Origin: Candidatus Equadaptatus faecalis
GTDB taxonomy: Bacteria; Synergistota; Synergistia; Synergistales; Synergistaceae
Assembly: GCA_018065065.1 (NCBI GenBank)
Contig: JAGHTZ010000001.1
Location: forward strand, 1 to 36,441
Direction of reading: 5' to 3'
DNA: 36,441 nt
Made by a program: the position numbers and the translations under genes. The notes beneath the pieces are model-generated. The model did no database searches and was not told the origin of the DNA. It was given only the letters and a program-made list of their open reading frames with translations. This document shows, piece by piece, positions 7,546 to 14,355 of this stretch (its first letter is position 1; every line of letters begins with the position of its first letter).

Positions 7546-8844
7546 ATGTCTGAATCGGAAAACAGTATTTTCAGCGAAGAAAACAGCAGACTTCTGTTTG
7601 AGACGCCTCTTGCGGAACGCATGCGTCCGCGTACGCTTGACGAGTACGCGGGGCAGTTCGGCGTAATCGGCGAAGGAAAGCCGCTTCGCGTAATGCTTGA
7701 AGGCGGAAAAGTCCCCAGCTGTGTTTTGTACGGGCCTCCGGGCGTCGGCAAAACTACGCTTGTCCGTCTTATGGCAAAGGTCACGGGCAGGGAACTGCTT
7801 GAGATAAACGCGGTCGCCGCCAAGGTTGAAACGCTGCGCGAGCTTGTTGAAAAGGCGAAAGGAATAAAAAGGCTGACGGGACGTTCCGCAATAGCCTTTG
7901 TTGACGAACTTTATCATTTCAATTCAAAACAGCAGAACATACTGCTCCCGTCCGTTGAAGTCGGCGACATAATTCTTGTCGGTACCACAACGGAAAATCC
8001 GTGGTTTGAAATAAACAAGACACTGCTTTCACGCATGGTCGTCTATACGCTGGAACCGCTTGACGAAGCCGAAACCGTAAAGCTTCTGAAACGCGCACTG
8101 ACAGACGAAGAACGCGGACTGGGAAGGCTCGGCTGTACGGTGGAAGATTCCGTGCTTGAAAAAATAGCCGCTCTGGCAGGCGGCGATGCGCGGCAGGCTT
8201 TAACGCGCCTTGAAGCGGCTGTTTCCTCGTGCGCAATGGCAGGCGGGAAAGAAATTACCGAACAAACTGTAACGGAAAGCGGCGGCGGCGCGGCACAGCG
8301 CTATGACAGAGCGTCAAACGACCACTACCACGTGATTTCCGCGCTTATAAAATCAATCAGAGGGTCAGACCCTGACGCAGCCGTCTATTGGCTTGCGAGA
8401 ATGTTAAGCGCCGGCGACGACATACGCTTTATATGCAGACGGCTCTGCATATCGGCTGCCGAAGACATAGGCCTCGCAGATCCGTTTGCGCTTGTAATGG
8501 CGCAGAACGCGGCATCTGCCGTTGACCGAGTCGGGCTTCCCGAGGCGCGGATAATAATGAGCGAATGTGTTATATATCTTGCCTGTGCCCCAAAAAGCAA
8601 CAGCGCCTATCTTGCGGTCGGCAAAGCGCTGAAAGCTATATCCGATGGTGACCTTATGGAAGTGCCGTACCACCTGCGCAACGACGGGGAAGGCTATGTC
8701 TACCCGCACGATTTTCCGGGACACTGGACCGCGCAGCAGCATCTTCCCGAAACGCGCCGTTTCTACATACCTGGGCAGCTTGGCACGGAAATAAGAATAC
8801 TTGAACGTCTGAAAAAACTCTGGAAACGCTTCAGCGAAGATTAA
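7546..8844 (+). CDS. rarA: Replication-associated recombination protein RarA (MgsA-type AAA+ ATPase)
   Basis: AAA+ ATPase related to clamp-loader subunits and RuvB that acts at stalled replication forks. The 432-residue chain starts with LAERMRPRTLDEYAGQ. It has Walker A GPPGVGKTTL (63-72), Walker B AIAFVDE (115-121), the sensor GTTTENPWFEIN, an SRM arginine-finger segment, and the C-terminal tetramerisation region with the family's YVYPHDFPGHW-type motif. The usual EIHRFNK after Walker B is ELYHFNS here, a modest variation. GGAG at 7536-7539 sets the ATG at 7546. It sits directly downstream of the putative 6S RNA and ends convergent with a tRNA gene. Confidence 0.94.
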   Translation: MSESENSIFSEENSRLLFETPLAERMRPRTLDEYAGQFGVIGEGKPLRVMLEGGKVPSCVLYGPPGVGKTTLVRLMAKVTGRELLEINAVAAKVETLRELVEKAKGIKRLTGRSAIAFVDELYHFNSKQQNILLPSVEVGDIILVGTTTENPWFEINKTLLSRMVVYTLEPLDEAETVKLLKRALTDEERGLGRLGCTVEDSVLEKIAALAGGDARQALTRLEAAVSSCAMAGGKEITEQTVTESGGGAAQRYDRASNDHYHVISALIKSIRGSDPDAAVYWLARMLSAGDDIRFICRRLCISAAEDIGLADPFALVMAQNAASAVDRVGLPEARIIMSECVIYLACAPKSNSAYLAVGKALKAISDGDLMEVPYHLRNDGEGYVYPHDFPGHWTAQQHLPETRRFYIPGQLGTEIRILERLKKLWKRFSED

Positions 8845-8970
8845 CTGCAGCGTTAAGCCTTAAGCAAGAAGTTTTAAGTAAGAGCATTAAGGTGATGAGT
8901 AACGGCTAAAAGCTGACATCTTTAGCGTATAATGTCCAGCGTATAACATATATCGTATCAAAAAATAAGA

Positions 8971-9005
8971 CGCCTCACGATACCATTCGTGAGGCGATTT
9001 TTGTA
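8971..9005. terminator. Two-way terminator between rarA and tRNA-Leu
   Basis: A perfect 10-bp inverted repeat (8971-8980 and 8987-8996, loop TACCAT) has ATTTTTGT on its right and AAAAAATAAG on its left. It can therefore stop rarA transcripts going right and tRNA transcripts going left. The 126 bases between rarA and this hairpin hold an isolated TATAAT (8928-8933), a 9-base direct repeat AGCGTATAA and a weak GCTAAA/TTTAGC hairpin, but no gene I can support. Confidence 0.85.
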
Positions 9006-9032
9006 TGTTGGTTGGTGTTGCAGACAAAAAAC

Positions 9033-9118
9033 TGGTGCCGGGAGGGGGGATCGAACCCCCACGGGGTTGCCCCCGGTGGATTTTGAGTCCACTGCGTCTG
9101 CCGTTCCGCCACCCCGGC
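9033..9118 (-). tRNA. tRNA-Leu, anticodon CAA
   Basis: An 86-base class II tRNA on the minus strand. It has the acceptor stem GCCGGGG/TCCCGGC (one G-T pair), the A-box TGGCGGAACGGCAGACGC, anticodon stem TGGA/TCCA with loop CTCAAAA (anticodon CAA, reading UUG), a long variable arm GGGGGCAACCCC and the T arm GGGGGTTCGATCCCCC. The 3' CCA is encoded. A near-consensus promoter lies just upstream. Confidence 0.97.
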
Positions 9119-9130
9119 GATTACCGGTAG

Positions 9131-9159
9131 ATTATAGCGTTAAAAAAGTTTATATGCAA
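9131..9159 (-). promoter_or_regulatory. Promoter for tRNA-Leu
   Basis: On the minus strand TTGCAT (9154-9159), a 17-base spacer and a perfect TATAAT (9131-9136) lie 13 bases before the first base of the tRNA. Confidence 0.85.
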
Positions 9160-9177
9160 GATTTTTCCGTTTTCTGA

Positions 9178-9186
9178 TGCTATAAT
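9178..9186 (+). promoter_or_regulatory. Extended -10 promoter for the Cys-tailed protein gene
   Basis: TGCTATAAT at 9178-9186 is a perfect extended -10 box, 38 bases before the GTG start. No good -35 is visible, as is common for extended -10 promoters. It lies back to back with the tRNA-Leu promoter. Confidence 0.55.
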
Positions 9187-9223
9187 CTGTGCGGAAGAGA
9201 AACTGGACAAAGGAGTGTGCGGC

Positions 9224-9664
9224 GTGAAAGAGATAACTGTCAGCTGCTATGCGCTTAAAAATTGCAACGAAAAACAGAGCGAGACGCTTGTTGAAAGACT
9301 GAAAGCCTTCTGCGCGAGAATGAACCCGCGGCTTGAAAAAATGGAAACGAAACTCAGACTGCGCGAAATTGTTTTTGACGAAATCAACGAGGACGCGCTC
9401 ATGTCTGCCGGAATGATAACTTTCAAAACCGAAAACGGGCAGGAAACGCCTGCCGAACAGCTGCTTGATATGGAACTGGATTTTGAGCTTGCGGAAGGAC
9501 AGGAATTTCCGTCCAGAATTTACCGCGGCAAAAACGGGGAAAAATATTCCGAAATTAACGACAGCCTTCTGACAGCCGCGCTGCTTCGCACCGCGTTCGG
9601 ACTTTCCGGCGCCGGGGCATGTGAGGGGGACTGCGAACATTGTAGCGCGGAATGCGGACTGTAA
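9224..9664 (+). CDS. Conserved hypothetical protein with C-terminal cysteine cluster
   Basis: I do not recognise this 146-residue protein with confidence. The GTG at 9224 was chosen over the GTG at 9215 because AGGAG at 9211-9215 is placed 8 bases before it. The chain is soluble with an alpha/beta pattern and no membrane segment. It has an N-terminal VSCYALKNC region (Cys8, Cys14), a charged helix, and a tail with Cys133, Cys137, Cys140 and Cys144 (C-x3-C-x2-C-x3-C), which could bind iron-sulfur or zinc. The general plan is faintly like DUF2703 proteins, but I see no clear signature, so that is only a suggestion. It is transcribed alone, with a promoter before and a strong terminator after. 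Confidence 0.75.
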   Translation: MKEITVSCYALKNCNEKQSETLVERLKAFCARMNPRLEKMETKLRLREIVFDEINEDALMSAGMITFKTENGQETPAEQLLDMELDFELAEGQEFPSRIYRGKNGEKYSEINDSLLTAALLRTAFGLSGAGACEGDCEHCSAECGL

Positions 9665-9681
9665 ATACTGTACAATAAATG

Positions 9682-9714
9682 AAAATCTCCGCCGTCAGGC
9701 GGAGATTTTATTTG
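9682..9714. terminator. Strong terminator after the Cys-tailed protein gene
   Basis: A perfect 12-bp inverted repeat (9682-9693 and 9698-9709, loop GTCA) is followed by ATTTG. It is 17 bases past the stop codon. Confidence 0.85.
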
Positions 9715-9736
9715 CAAAATATCTGAAGTTGGTATG

Positions 9737-9781
9737 TTGCATTATTTGAAAAGTGGACTATAATATCCACTATAAAGTGGA
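9737..9781. promoter_or_regulatory. Promoter and triple half-site operator of the Rrf2 regulator
   Basis: TTGCAT (9737-9742) and TATAAT (9759-9764) with a 16-base spacer form the promoter. Over it lie three regularly placed half-sites: AGTGGA (9752-9757), TCCACT (9766-9771) and AGTGGA (9776-9781). The first two form an inverted repeat spaced by 8 bases around the -10 box. The second and third form another, spaced by 4, over the expected transcription start. This is the position expected of an autorepressor site, and the adjacent gene encodes an Rrf2-type repressor. Binding is inferred. Confidence 0.7.
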
Positions 9782-9823
9782 ATTGTGCGTCCAGTATTAT
9801 TCTGTTTGAGAGGGGGCAGAGAA

Positions 9824-10270
9824 ATGAACCCTGTTGTTGGGCTTCCCGAACCGCTTTTGCTTGGCTTGCACGCCTTGGGAGAGCTTGGCGCGGAGCCTGA
9901 AAAATGTCTTACGACAAGCGAGATAGCGGCTAAGATAGGCACGACGGAGCCGCATCTTTCAAAGGTTTTGCAGAGGCTTAACAAGAACGGCTTTATAAAG
10001 TCAATAAGGGGACCAGGCGGCGGTTACGTTTTAAACTGCAATCCCGAGGAAACAGAGCTTGCGCCGATTTTTGAGCTTTTGGGCGGTTCTTTCAGTCCGA
10101 GCGGCTGCGTGATAGGCTGCAGCAAGAAAGTGTGTTTTATCAGCTCAATGCTGAACGAGCTTTCGCGCGAAATGAACAAATATCTCTGCTCACGCACGCT
10201 GAAGGAATTTATTTATTATTATCAGAATTCGGGTCAGGTAAGCATAGACATTACCGTGACTCCGAAATAA
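9824..10270 (+). CDS. Rrf2 family transcriptional regulator (IscR/NsrR-like)
   Basis: DNA-binding regulator of 148 residues with the Rrf2 winged helix: a recognition region at about 29-56 (TTSEIAAKIGTTEPHLSKVLQRL) and the wing KSIRGPGGGYVL (59-70), which is the family hallmark. Cys95, Cys99 and Cys104 lie where IscR and NsrR carry their iron-sulfur ligands, but the spacing here is C-x3-C-x4-C instead of the usual C-x5-C-x5-C type. A cluster is therefore likely but not certain. No isc, suf or nitric-oxide gene is adjacent, so the signal is unknown. The next gene, 50 bases on with no terminator between, encodes an outer-membrane protein. ATG 9824 follows GAGGGGG. Confidence 0.88.
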   Translation: MNPVVGLPEPLLLGLHALGELGAEPEKCLTTSEIAAKIGTTEPHLSKVLQRLNKNGFIKSIRGPGGGYVLNCNPEETELAPIFELLGGSFSPSGCVIGCSKKVCFISSMLNELSREMNKYLCSRTLKEFIYYYQNSGQVSIDITVTPK

Positions 10271-10281
10271 AAGAAAACAAA

Positions 10282-10306
10282 TTGCATGCCATGCAATAAA
10301 TTTATT
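10282..10306. promoter_or_regulatory. Palindromes between the Rrf2 gene and the porin gene
   Basis: TTGCATG-C-CATGCAA (10282-10296) is a perfect 15-base palindrome. It overlaps AATAAATTTATT (10295-10306), a perfect 12-base palindrome. They sit just upstream of the porin ribosome site and could be an operator. They do not match the AGTGGA half-sites upstream of the regulator gene. Confidence 0.4.
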
Positions 10307-10320
10307 GAGGGGGCTTCTTT

Positions 10321-11634
10321 ATGAAGAAAATTTTGGCAGTAGTTTTGCTTGTGTCGCTTCTCGTTCCGGCAGCGGCATTTGCGGAGGGTTTCGGCGTCTA
10401 TGAGTGGAGCGCGACGGGAACGGCAATGGGCGACAACTTTATGTTTGACGAAGAAGACGCGGCGGTTCTCGCTTACAACCCTGCGGGCATTACGCATCTC
10501 AAGGGAAAACATCTCAGCTTCGGCGCAACGTGGTTTAATCCTGCAATCAAATGCCATTTCCAGAATACCCCAAGTGTTCCTGCTTATAATTGGAAGTCAT
10601 GGAATGAAGCAAAGGGATATAAAGGCACAACACATAAAAATAACAGCTATGACCCCGTATGGGCAGGCTCAATTTTCTACACGCACCAGCTGAACGATAA
10701 GCACTGGCTCGGTCTCGGTGTTTTCCCGCGCTTCGGCAACGGAATTAACTTTGATTCAACATGGGAAGGCCGCTATGATACGGTCAGCGGTAAAATTACC
10801 GGTATAACAATTCAGCCTACTTGGGCGTTTAAGCCTTCCGAAAAATGGTCAATCGCGCTTGGACTTGACGTGAACTATATGAACCTTTCGTTGTCAAAGC
10901 AAATACCAATACATGACGGTGCAAAGCCACTACCAAATCTGTACGGAGATGCGTTGCTCGATCTTGATGGCAAATGCACAAATCTCGGCTGGTTTGTTTC
11001 AGCAATGTATGACTTTGACAAGAAAAATTCCGCAGCAATTACCTATCGCTCAAGTATTAAACATACAATGGATGCTGATACAGAAGTCATTTCTGATTTG
11101 GGCAATCAGTATGCAAATGCGCACGGCAGCGTTACTGTACCTGACTCACTTTCATTTGGGTTCGGTCATAAATTCAGCGACAGAACAAGAATTGAATTTG
11201 ACGCGACATGGACAAACTGGTCAACCTATGATGTGCTTGATATGTCATTTACACCTGCAATTCAAACGCCAACAGGACCTATGGATAACTATATCGGCGT
11301 TAAAGACTGGAAAGCTGCGTGGCGTTTCGGTGTAGGCTTTCAGCACAGAATGAACAGCAAATGGACGTTCCTTTGCGGCTATAACTTTGACGGAAGCCCT
11401 GTGCCTGACGAAACCTTTGACTTTACAGTCCCGACGGGAGACAGACACCGCGGCAGCGTGGGCTTTAAGTACAATATCAGCAGGGATGCGGCGATTACGT
11501 TTGCTTATACCGCAATTTGGGCAGCCTCCAGAGACGTTGAATCCAAGGTTGGCGGAGCAGATTTTACCTCCGCGCGTATCAACGACTGCCTGACGCAGAT
11601 TCTTTCGCTCGGCTTCAGCATGAAACTTAAATAG
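10321..11634 (+). CDS. FadL/OmpP1/TodX family outer-membrane protein
   Basis: Predicted 437-residue outer-membrane beta-barrel for uptake of hydrophobic compounds. A Sec signal peptide (1-21) has a positively charged start, a Leu/Val-rich core and AFA-EG as the likely cleavage site. The mature N-terminus GFGVYEWSATGTAMGDN followed by AVLAYNPAGITHLKG is the FadL-family plug signature. The rest alternates short amphipathic strands with Asp/Asn-rich turns and ends SLGFSMKLK, a barrel-type last strand, though Lys replaces the usual aromatic end residue. Its presence points to a diderm cell. It follows the Rrf2 gene and is possibly co-transcribed with it. The ligand is unknown. GAGGGGG precedes the ATG. 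Confidence 0.88.
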   Translation: MKKILAVVLLVSLLVPAAAFAEGFGVYEWSATGTAMGDNFMFDEEDAAVLAYNPAGITHLKGKHLSFGATWFNPAIKCHFQNTPSVPAYNWKSWNEAKGYKGTTHKNNSYDPVWAGSIFYTHQLNDKHWLGLGVFPRFGNGINFDSTWEGRYDTVSGKITGITIQPTWAFKPSEKWSIALGLDVNYMNLSLSKQIPIHDGAKPLPNLYGDALLDLDGKCTNLGWFVSAMYDFDKKNSAAITYRSSIKHTMDADTEVISDLGNQYANAHGSVTVPDSLSFGFGHKFSDRTRIEFDATWTNWSTYDVLDMSFTPAIQTPTGPMDNYIGVKDWKAAWRFGVGFQHRMNSKWTFLCGYNFDGSPVPDETFDFTVPTGDRHRGSVGFKYNISRDAAITFAYTAIWAASRDVESKVGGADFTSARINDCLTQILSLGFSMKLK

Positions 11635-11663
11635 CTGAATTGAAGAAGATTACCAAATAAACT

Positions 11664-11691
11664 AAAGCGTCCGGTTTCGGATGCTTTTTTG
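11664..11691 (+). terminator. Terminator of the porin gene
   Basis: The stem AAGCGTCCG/CGGATGCTT (one wobble pair, 4-base loop) is followed by a T-run, 30 bases beyond the stop. Confidence 0.85.
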
Positions 11692-11712
11692 TTTCCAAAA
11701 TTTAAATTTTTG

Positions 11713-11740
11713 TTGCGGATAACAGTATTTGAGTTATAAT
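11713..11740 (+). promoter_or_regulatory. Promoter of the PEP carboxykinase gene
   Basis: TTGCGG (11713-11718), a 16-base spacer and a perfect TATAAT (11735-11740). The predicted transcript starts near 11747, which rules out the open-frame start at 11729 and supports ATG 11780. Confidence 0.7.
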
Positions 11741-11779
11741 GCTCCTGTCAGAGATTATTACAGAAACGGGTGTGATTTT

Positions 11780-13444
11780 ATGTCAACAATAGGGTATTTT
11801 GACAATCTTGAGGAATTTAAGAAACTTCATGCGCTTCCGGTGAGAACGACTATTGAGTCAGCTTTCTACGGAAACAACGTTGTGCGCGTTAATGACGTCG
11901 CCGAAGCTTACGAGCTTGCGAAGAAAAGCGCCGGCACAGTTGAGCTTACGGGGCTTCCTGTCTGCCACAATGCGGAACTCGGACTGCCGGAAGGCGCAAA
12001 CGTTCTTTTGTTCAACGACGGCGCGGTTTTCGGCCGCACGGCGGCAGCTAGAAGAATAGTCGGCTGGCCGGAGGTTGACGTTAAAAAAATATGCACTATT
12101 CTGCGCGAAGCAATACACAACGCGCGCGAAAGAAAATTCTACACCGCTGACGCTATTATCGGGCTTGACGAAGATTTTATGACGCGTGCCCATATTATGC
12201 TTCCTGAAGGACACGAAAACAATCTTTACAACTGGCTGCTCAATTTCCAGTATGCAAACGAAGAATACGAAAAACGCTACGCAAATTCCCGTCCGCTTCC
12301 GAATGACGGAGACATTTTCGTCTACGGCGACCCGTACTGGTCACACCCCGATTTCCCGCTCGGTCTTGCGTTCTTCTCACCTGAGCAGAACTGCGCGGCA
12401 ATTCTCGGCATGCGCTATTTCGGCGAATTCAAAAAAGGCACGCTCACGCTTGCCTGGGGCATCGGCGCGAGAAACGGATACGTTGCGTGCCACGGCGGAC
12501 TGAAACGCTATCAGCTTAAGGACGGAAGCGGCAAAAAATACGTGCTTGCGGCGTTCGGACTTTCAGGCTCAGGCAAATCCACAATCACGCACGCAAAGCA
12601 CGGCGGCAAATATGACGTTACGGTACTTCACGACGACGCCGTTGTTATAAACGTCAAGGAAAAATACGCGATAGCCCTTGAGCCTGCCTATTTTGACAAA
12701 ATGGCAGACTATCCGATAGGCTGTCCGGACAACAAATATCTGCTTTCACTGCAAAATCTCGGCGTAACGAAAACGAAGGACGGAAAGCTTATAGCTGTCA
12801 GCGAAGACATACGCAACGGAAACGGCAGAGCAATCAAATCGCGCTACTGGTCGCCGAACAGAATAGACAGAATTGACGAACCGATTAACGCCGTTTGCTG
12901 GCTTATGAAAGATTCATCGCTGCCCCCTGTTGTCAAACTCACCGGAGCGTCCCTCGCCTCGGTAATGGGCGCGACCCTTGCCACAATCCGCACCTCTGCG
13001 GAGCATCTTGCCCCCGGCGTTGACCCGAACGCTCTTGTAATAGAGTGCTACGCAAACCCGTTCAGAACTTATCCGCTTTCAATGGACTACGAGCGTTTCC
13101 GCCAGCTTTTTGAAGACGGCGTAGAGTGCTACATTCTTAACACGGGCTCGTTCCTTGACAAAAAAGTTCCGAAAGAGATGACGCTGGAAATTCTTGAAAA
13201 GATTGTTGAAGGCAAGGCCAATTTCGTTCCGTTCGGCAGTCTCCCCGGAATTGAATTGCTTGAGATAGAAGGCTTTGTCCCTGATTTGTCAGATGCGGCA
13301 TACAAGGAACTGTTCATCAAACGCATGGAAGACCGCGTCAAATTCGTGAACTCGCGCGAAACCGAAAAGGGCGGCGTTGACGCTCTTCCGGCAGACGCCA
13401 AGGAAGCGCTTGCAAAGGTTATGGAAGCCGCGCGCAAAGCGTAG
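11780..13444 (+). CDS. pckA: Phosphoenolpyruvate carboxykinase, ATP type (divergent)
   Basis: Enzyme interconverting oxaloacetate + ATP with phosphoenolpyruvate + CO2 + ADP. In a fermentative anaerobe it may run in either direction. The 554-residue chain keeps the kinase-like core: P-loop GLSGSGKST (about 260-268) and a metal-binding HDD (284-286) where the family has a DDEH-like motif. YFGEFKKG matches the family YAGEMKKG segment, and a His in YVACHGG matches the conserved metal-ligand His. The flanking sequence departs a good deal from the E. coli enzyme, and the P-loop Thr is replaced (SGSGKST for SGTGKTT). I infer PEPCK from the order of these motifs. A related ATP-dependent carboxykinase-like kinase is the alternative. 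The start is 11780, because the promoter lies downstream of the longer open frame's start. Confidence 0.75.
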   Translation: MSTIGYFDNLEEFKKLHALPVRTTIESAFYGNNVVRVNDVAEAYELAKKSAGTVELTGLPVCHNAELGLPEGANVLLFNDGAVFGRTAAARRIVGWPEVDVKKICTILREAIHNARERKFYTADAIIGLDEDFMTRAHIMLPEGHENNLYNWLLNFQYANEEYEKRYANSRPLPNDGDIFVYGDPYWSHPDFPLGLAFFSPEQNCAAILGMRYFGEFKKGTLTLAWGIGARNGYVACHGGLKRYQLKDGSGKKYVLAAFGLSGSGKSTITHAKHGGKYDVTVLHDDAVVINVKEKYAIALEPAYFDKMADYPIGCPDNKYLLSLQNLGVTKTKDGKLIAVSEDIRNGNGRAIKSRYWSPNRIDRIDEPINAVCWLMKDSSLPPVVKLTGASLASVMGATLATIRTSAEHLAPGVDPNALVIECYANPFRTYPLSMDYERFRQLFEDGVECYILNTGSFLDKKVPKEMTLEILEKIVEGKANFVPFGSLPGIELLEIEGFVPDLSDAAYKELFIKRMEDRVKFVNSRETEKGGVDALPADAKEALAKVMEAARKA

Positions 13445-13460
13445 GAACAAAAATATTCTG

Positions 13461-13493
13461 AGCGGAGTCCGCTGCGGGCTCCGCCTTTCGTTT
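13461..13493 (+). terminator. Terminator of pckA
   Basis: The 9-bp stem GCGGAGTCC/GGGCTCCGC (13462-13470 and 13476-13484, one wobble) is followed by CTTTCGTTT. The ribosome site of the next gene begins right after it. Confidence 0.7.
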
Positions 13494-13507
13494 AGTAAGG
13501 AGCAAAA

Positions 13508-14269
13508 ATGACAGAACGCGATTTTGAATTTTCACTGGGCGCTATTGACCCGTGCGGAAGAGTCAAGCACAGATATCTGCTTGAAATTTTTCAGGAAATG
13601 GCAGAAATTGACGCCGCTAAATACAATTTTGCGGTATTTCAGGTTTTGGAACGCGGAATGACGTGGGTGCTGCGCAGTTACCGCATAGATTTTGAGAGCT
13701 ATCCCTGCAGGGAAGACAGAATACTCAAAATTGAAACCTACGCCGAAATATACCGCAATCTGTTTTCGCTTCGCACGTTTGAAATCAGAAACGCCGAAGG
13801 AAAACTGCTCGGTACAGCCAAAACCTGGTGGGTGTTGATAGACCTTGAAAGAAAACGTCCGCTGAGGCTTGACAAGGTTGAGGGCATGGACAAATTTCTT
13901 GCGCAGGCTTCCGAAAATTACCCGCCTGAGGTAAAAATACCGGAAGCCGCAAATGCGCAGCTCAGTTTCCCGTGGCAGGTCAGATGGCAGGACCTTGACG
14001 TGAACGACCATACGAACCACACGATATATTTCGGGTGGGCGCTTGAAAGCGTTCCGTTTGAAATCGCGGAAACGCACGCGCCTGTTTTTGCTGAAGCGCA
14101 GTATTTCAAGCCTGTTCCGCGCATGAAAATTGAGTGCCGCACGGAAGAAATTCCGTATGAAGGGCAGCTCCGCTTTGTTCACTCGCTCAAGGATGCGGAG
14201 GGTACTGAATACGCGCGGCTTTTGAGCGGCTGGAAAAAGGACGAACGCCCAAAAATTGAGATGTTTTAA
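13508..14269 (+). CDS. Acyl-ACP thioesterase (FatA/FatB-like)
   Basis: Double hot-dog hydrolase that frees fatty acids from acyl carrier protein. The 253-residue length is typical of bacterial members. The N-terminal hot-dog has GRVKHRYLLEIFQEMAEI (18-35) and a TWVLRSYRIDFESYP strand (52-66). The second has the active-site segment DLDVNDHTNHTIYFGW (162-177), matching the family D-x-D-x-N-x-H-x-N-N pattern, with Asn166 and His168 in the catalytic positions. In anaerobes these proteins supply fatty acids or set chain length. TAAGGAG precedes the ATG. It follows the pckA terminator and has no obvious promoter, so partial read-through is likely. Confidence 0.9.
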   Translation: MTERDFEFSLGAIDPCGRVKHRYLLEIFQEMAEIDAAKYNFAVFQVLERGMTWVLRSYRIDFESYPCREDRILKIETYAEIYRNLFSLRTFEIRNAEGKLLGTAKTWWVLIDLERKRPLRLDKVEGMDKFLAQASENYPPEVKIPEAANAQLSFPWQVRWQDLDVNDHTNHTIYFGWALESVPFEIAETHAPVFAEAQYFKPVPRMKIECRTEEIPYEGQLRFVHSLKDAEGTEYARLLSGWKKDERPKIEMF

Positions 14270-14283
14270 ATATTTCCGTTATA

Positions 14284-14312
14284 TAGACAAAAACAGAAAT
14301 AAATGGTATTCT
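14284..14312 (+). promoter_or_regulatory. Promoter of the alanine symporter gene
   Basis: TAGACA (14284-14289) and TATTCT (14307-14312) with a 17-base spacer, 43 bases before the start codon. Confidence 0.5.
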
Positions 14313-14355
14313 TTGCTTTCATTTAGGTACTAGTCCAACGGGGGTGTGTACTGCT

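Noticed and set aside
8920-8945. TATAAT at 8928 with AGCGTATAA direct repeat as a small-RNA promoter
   Set aside because: There is no -35, and the product would be only ~60 bases, mostly the rarA/tRNA terminator. The evidence is too thin to call.
11729-11779. N-terminal extension of PEP carboxykinase
   Set aside because: It includes the -10 box, so it would not be transcribed from the visible promoter.
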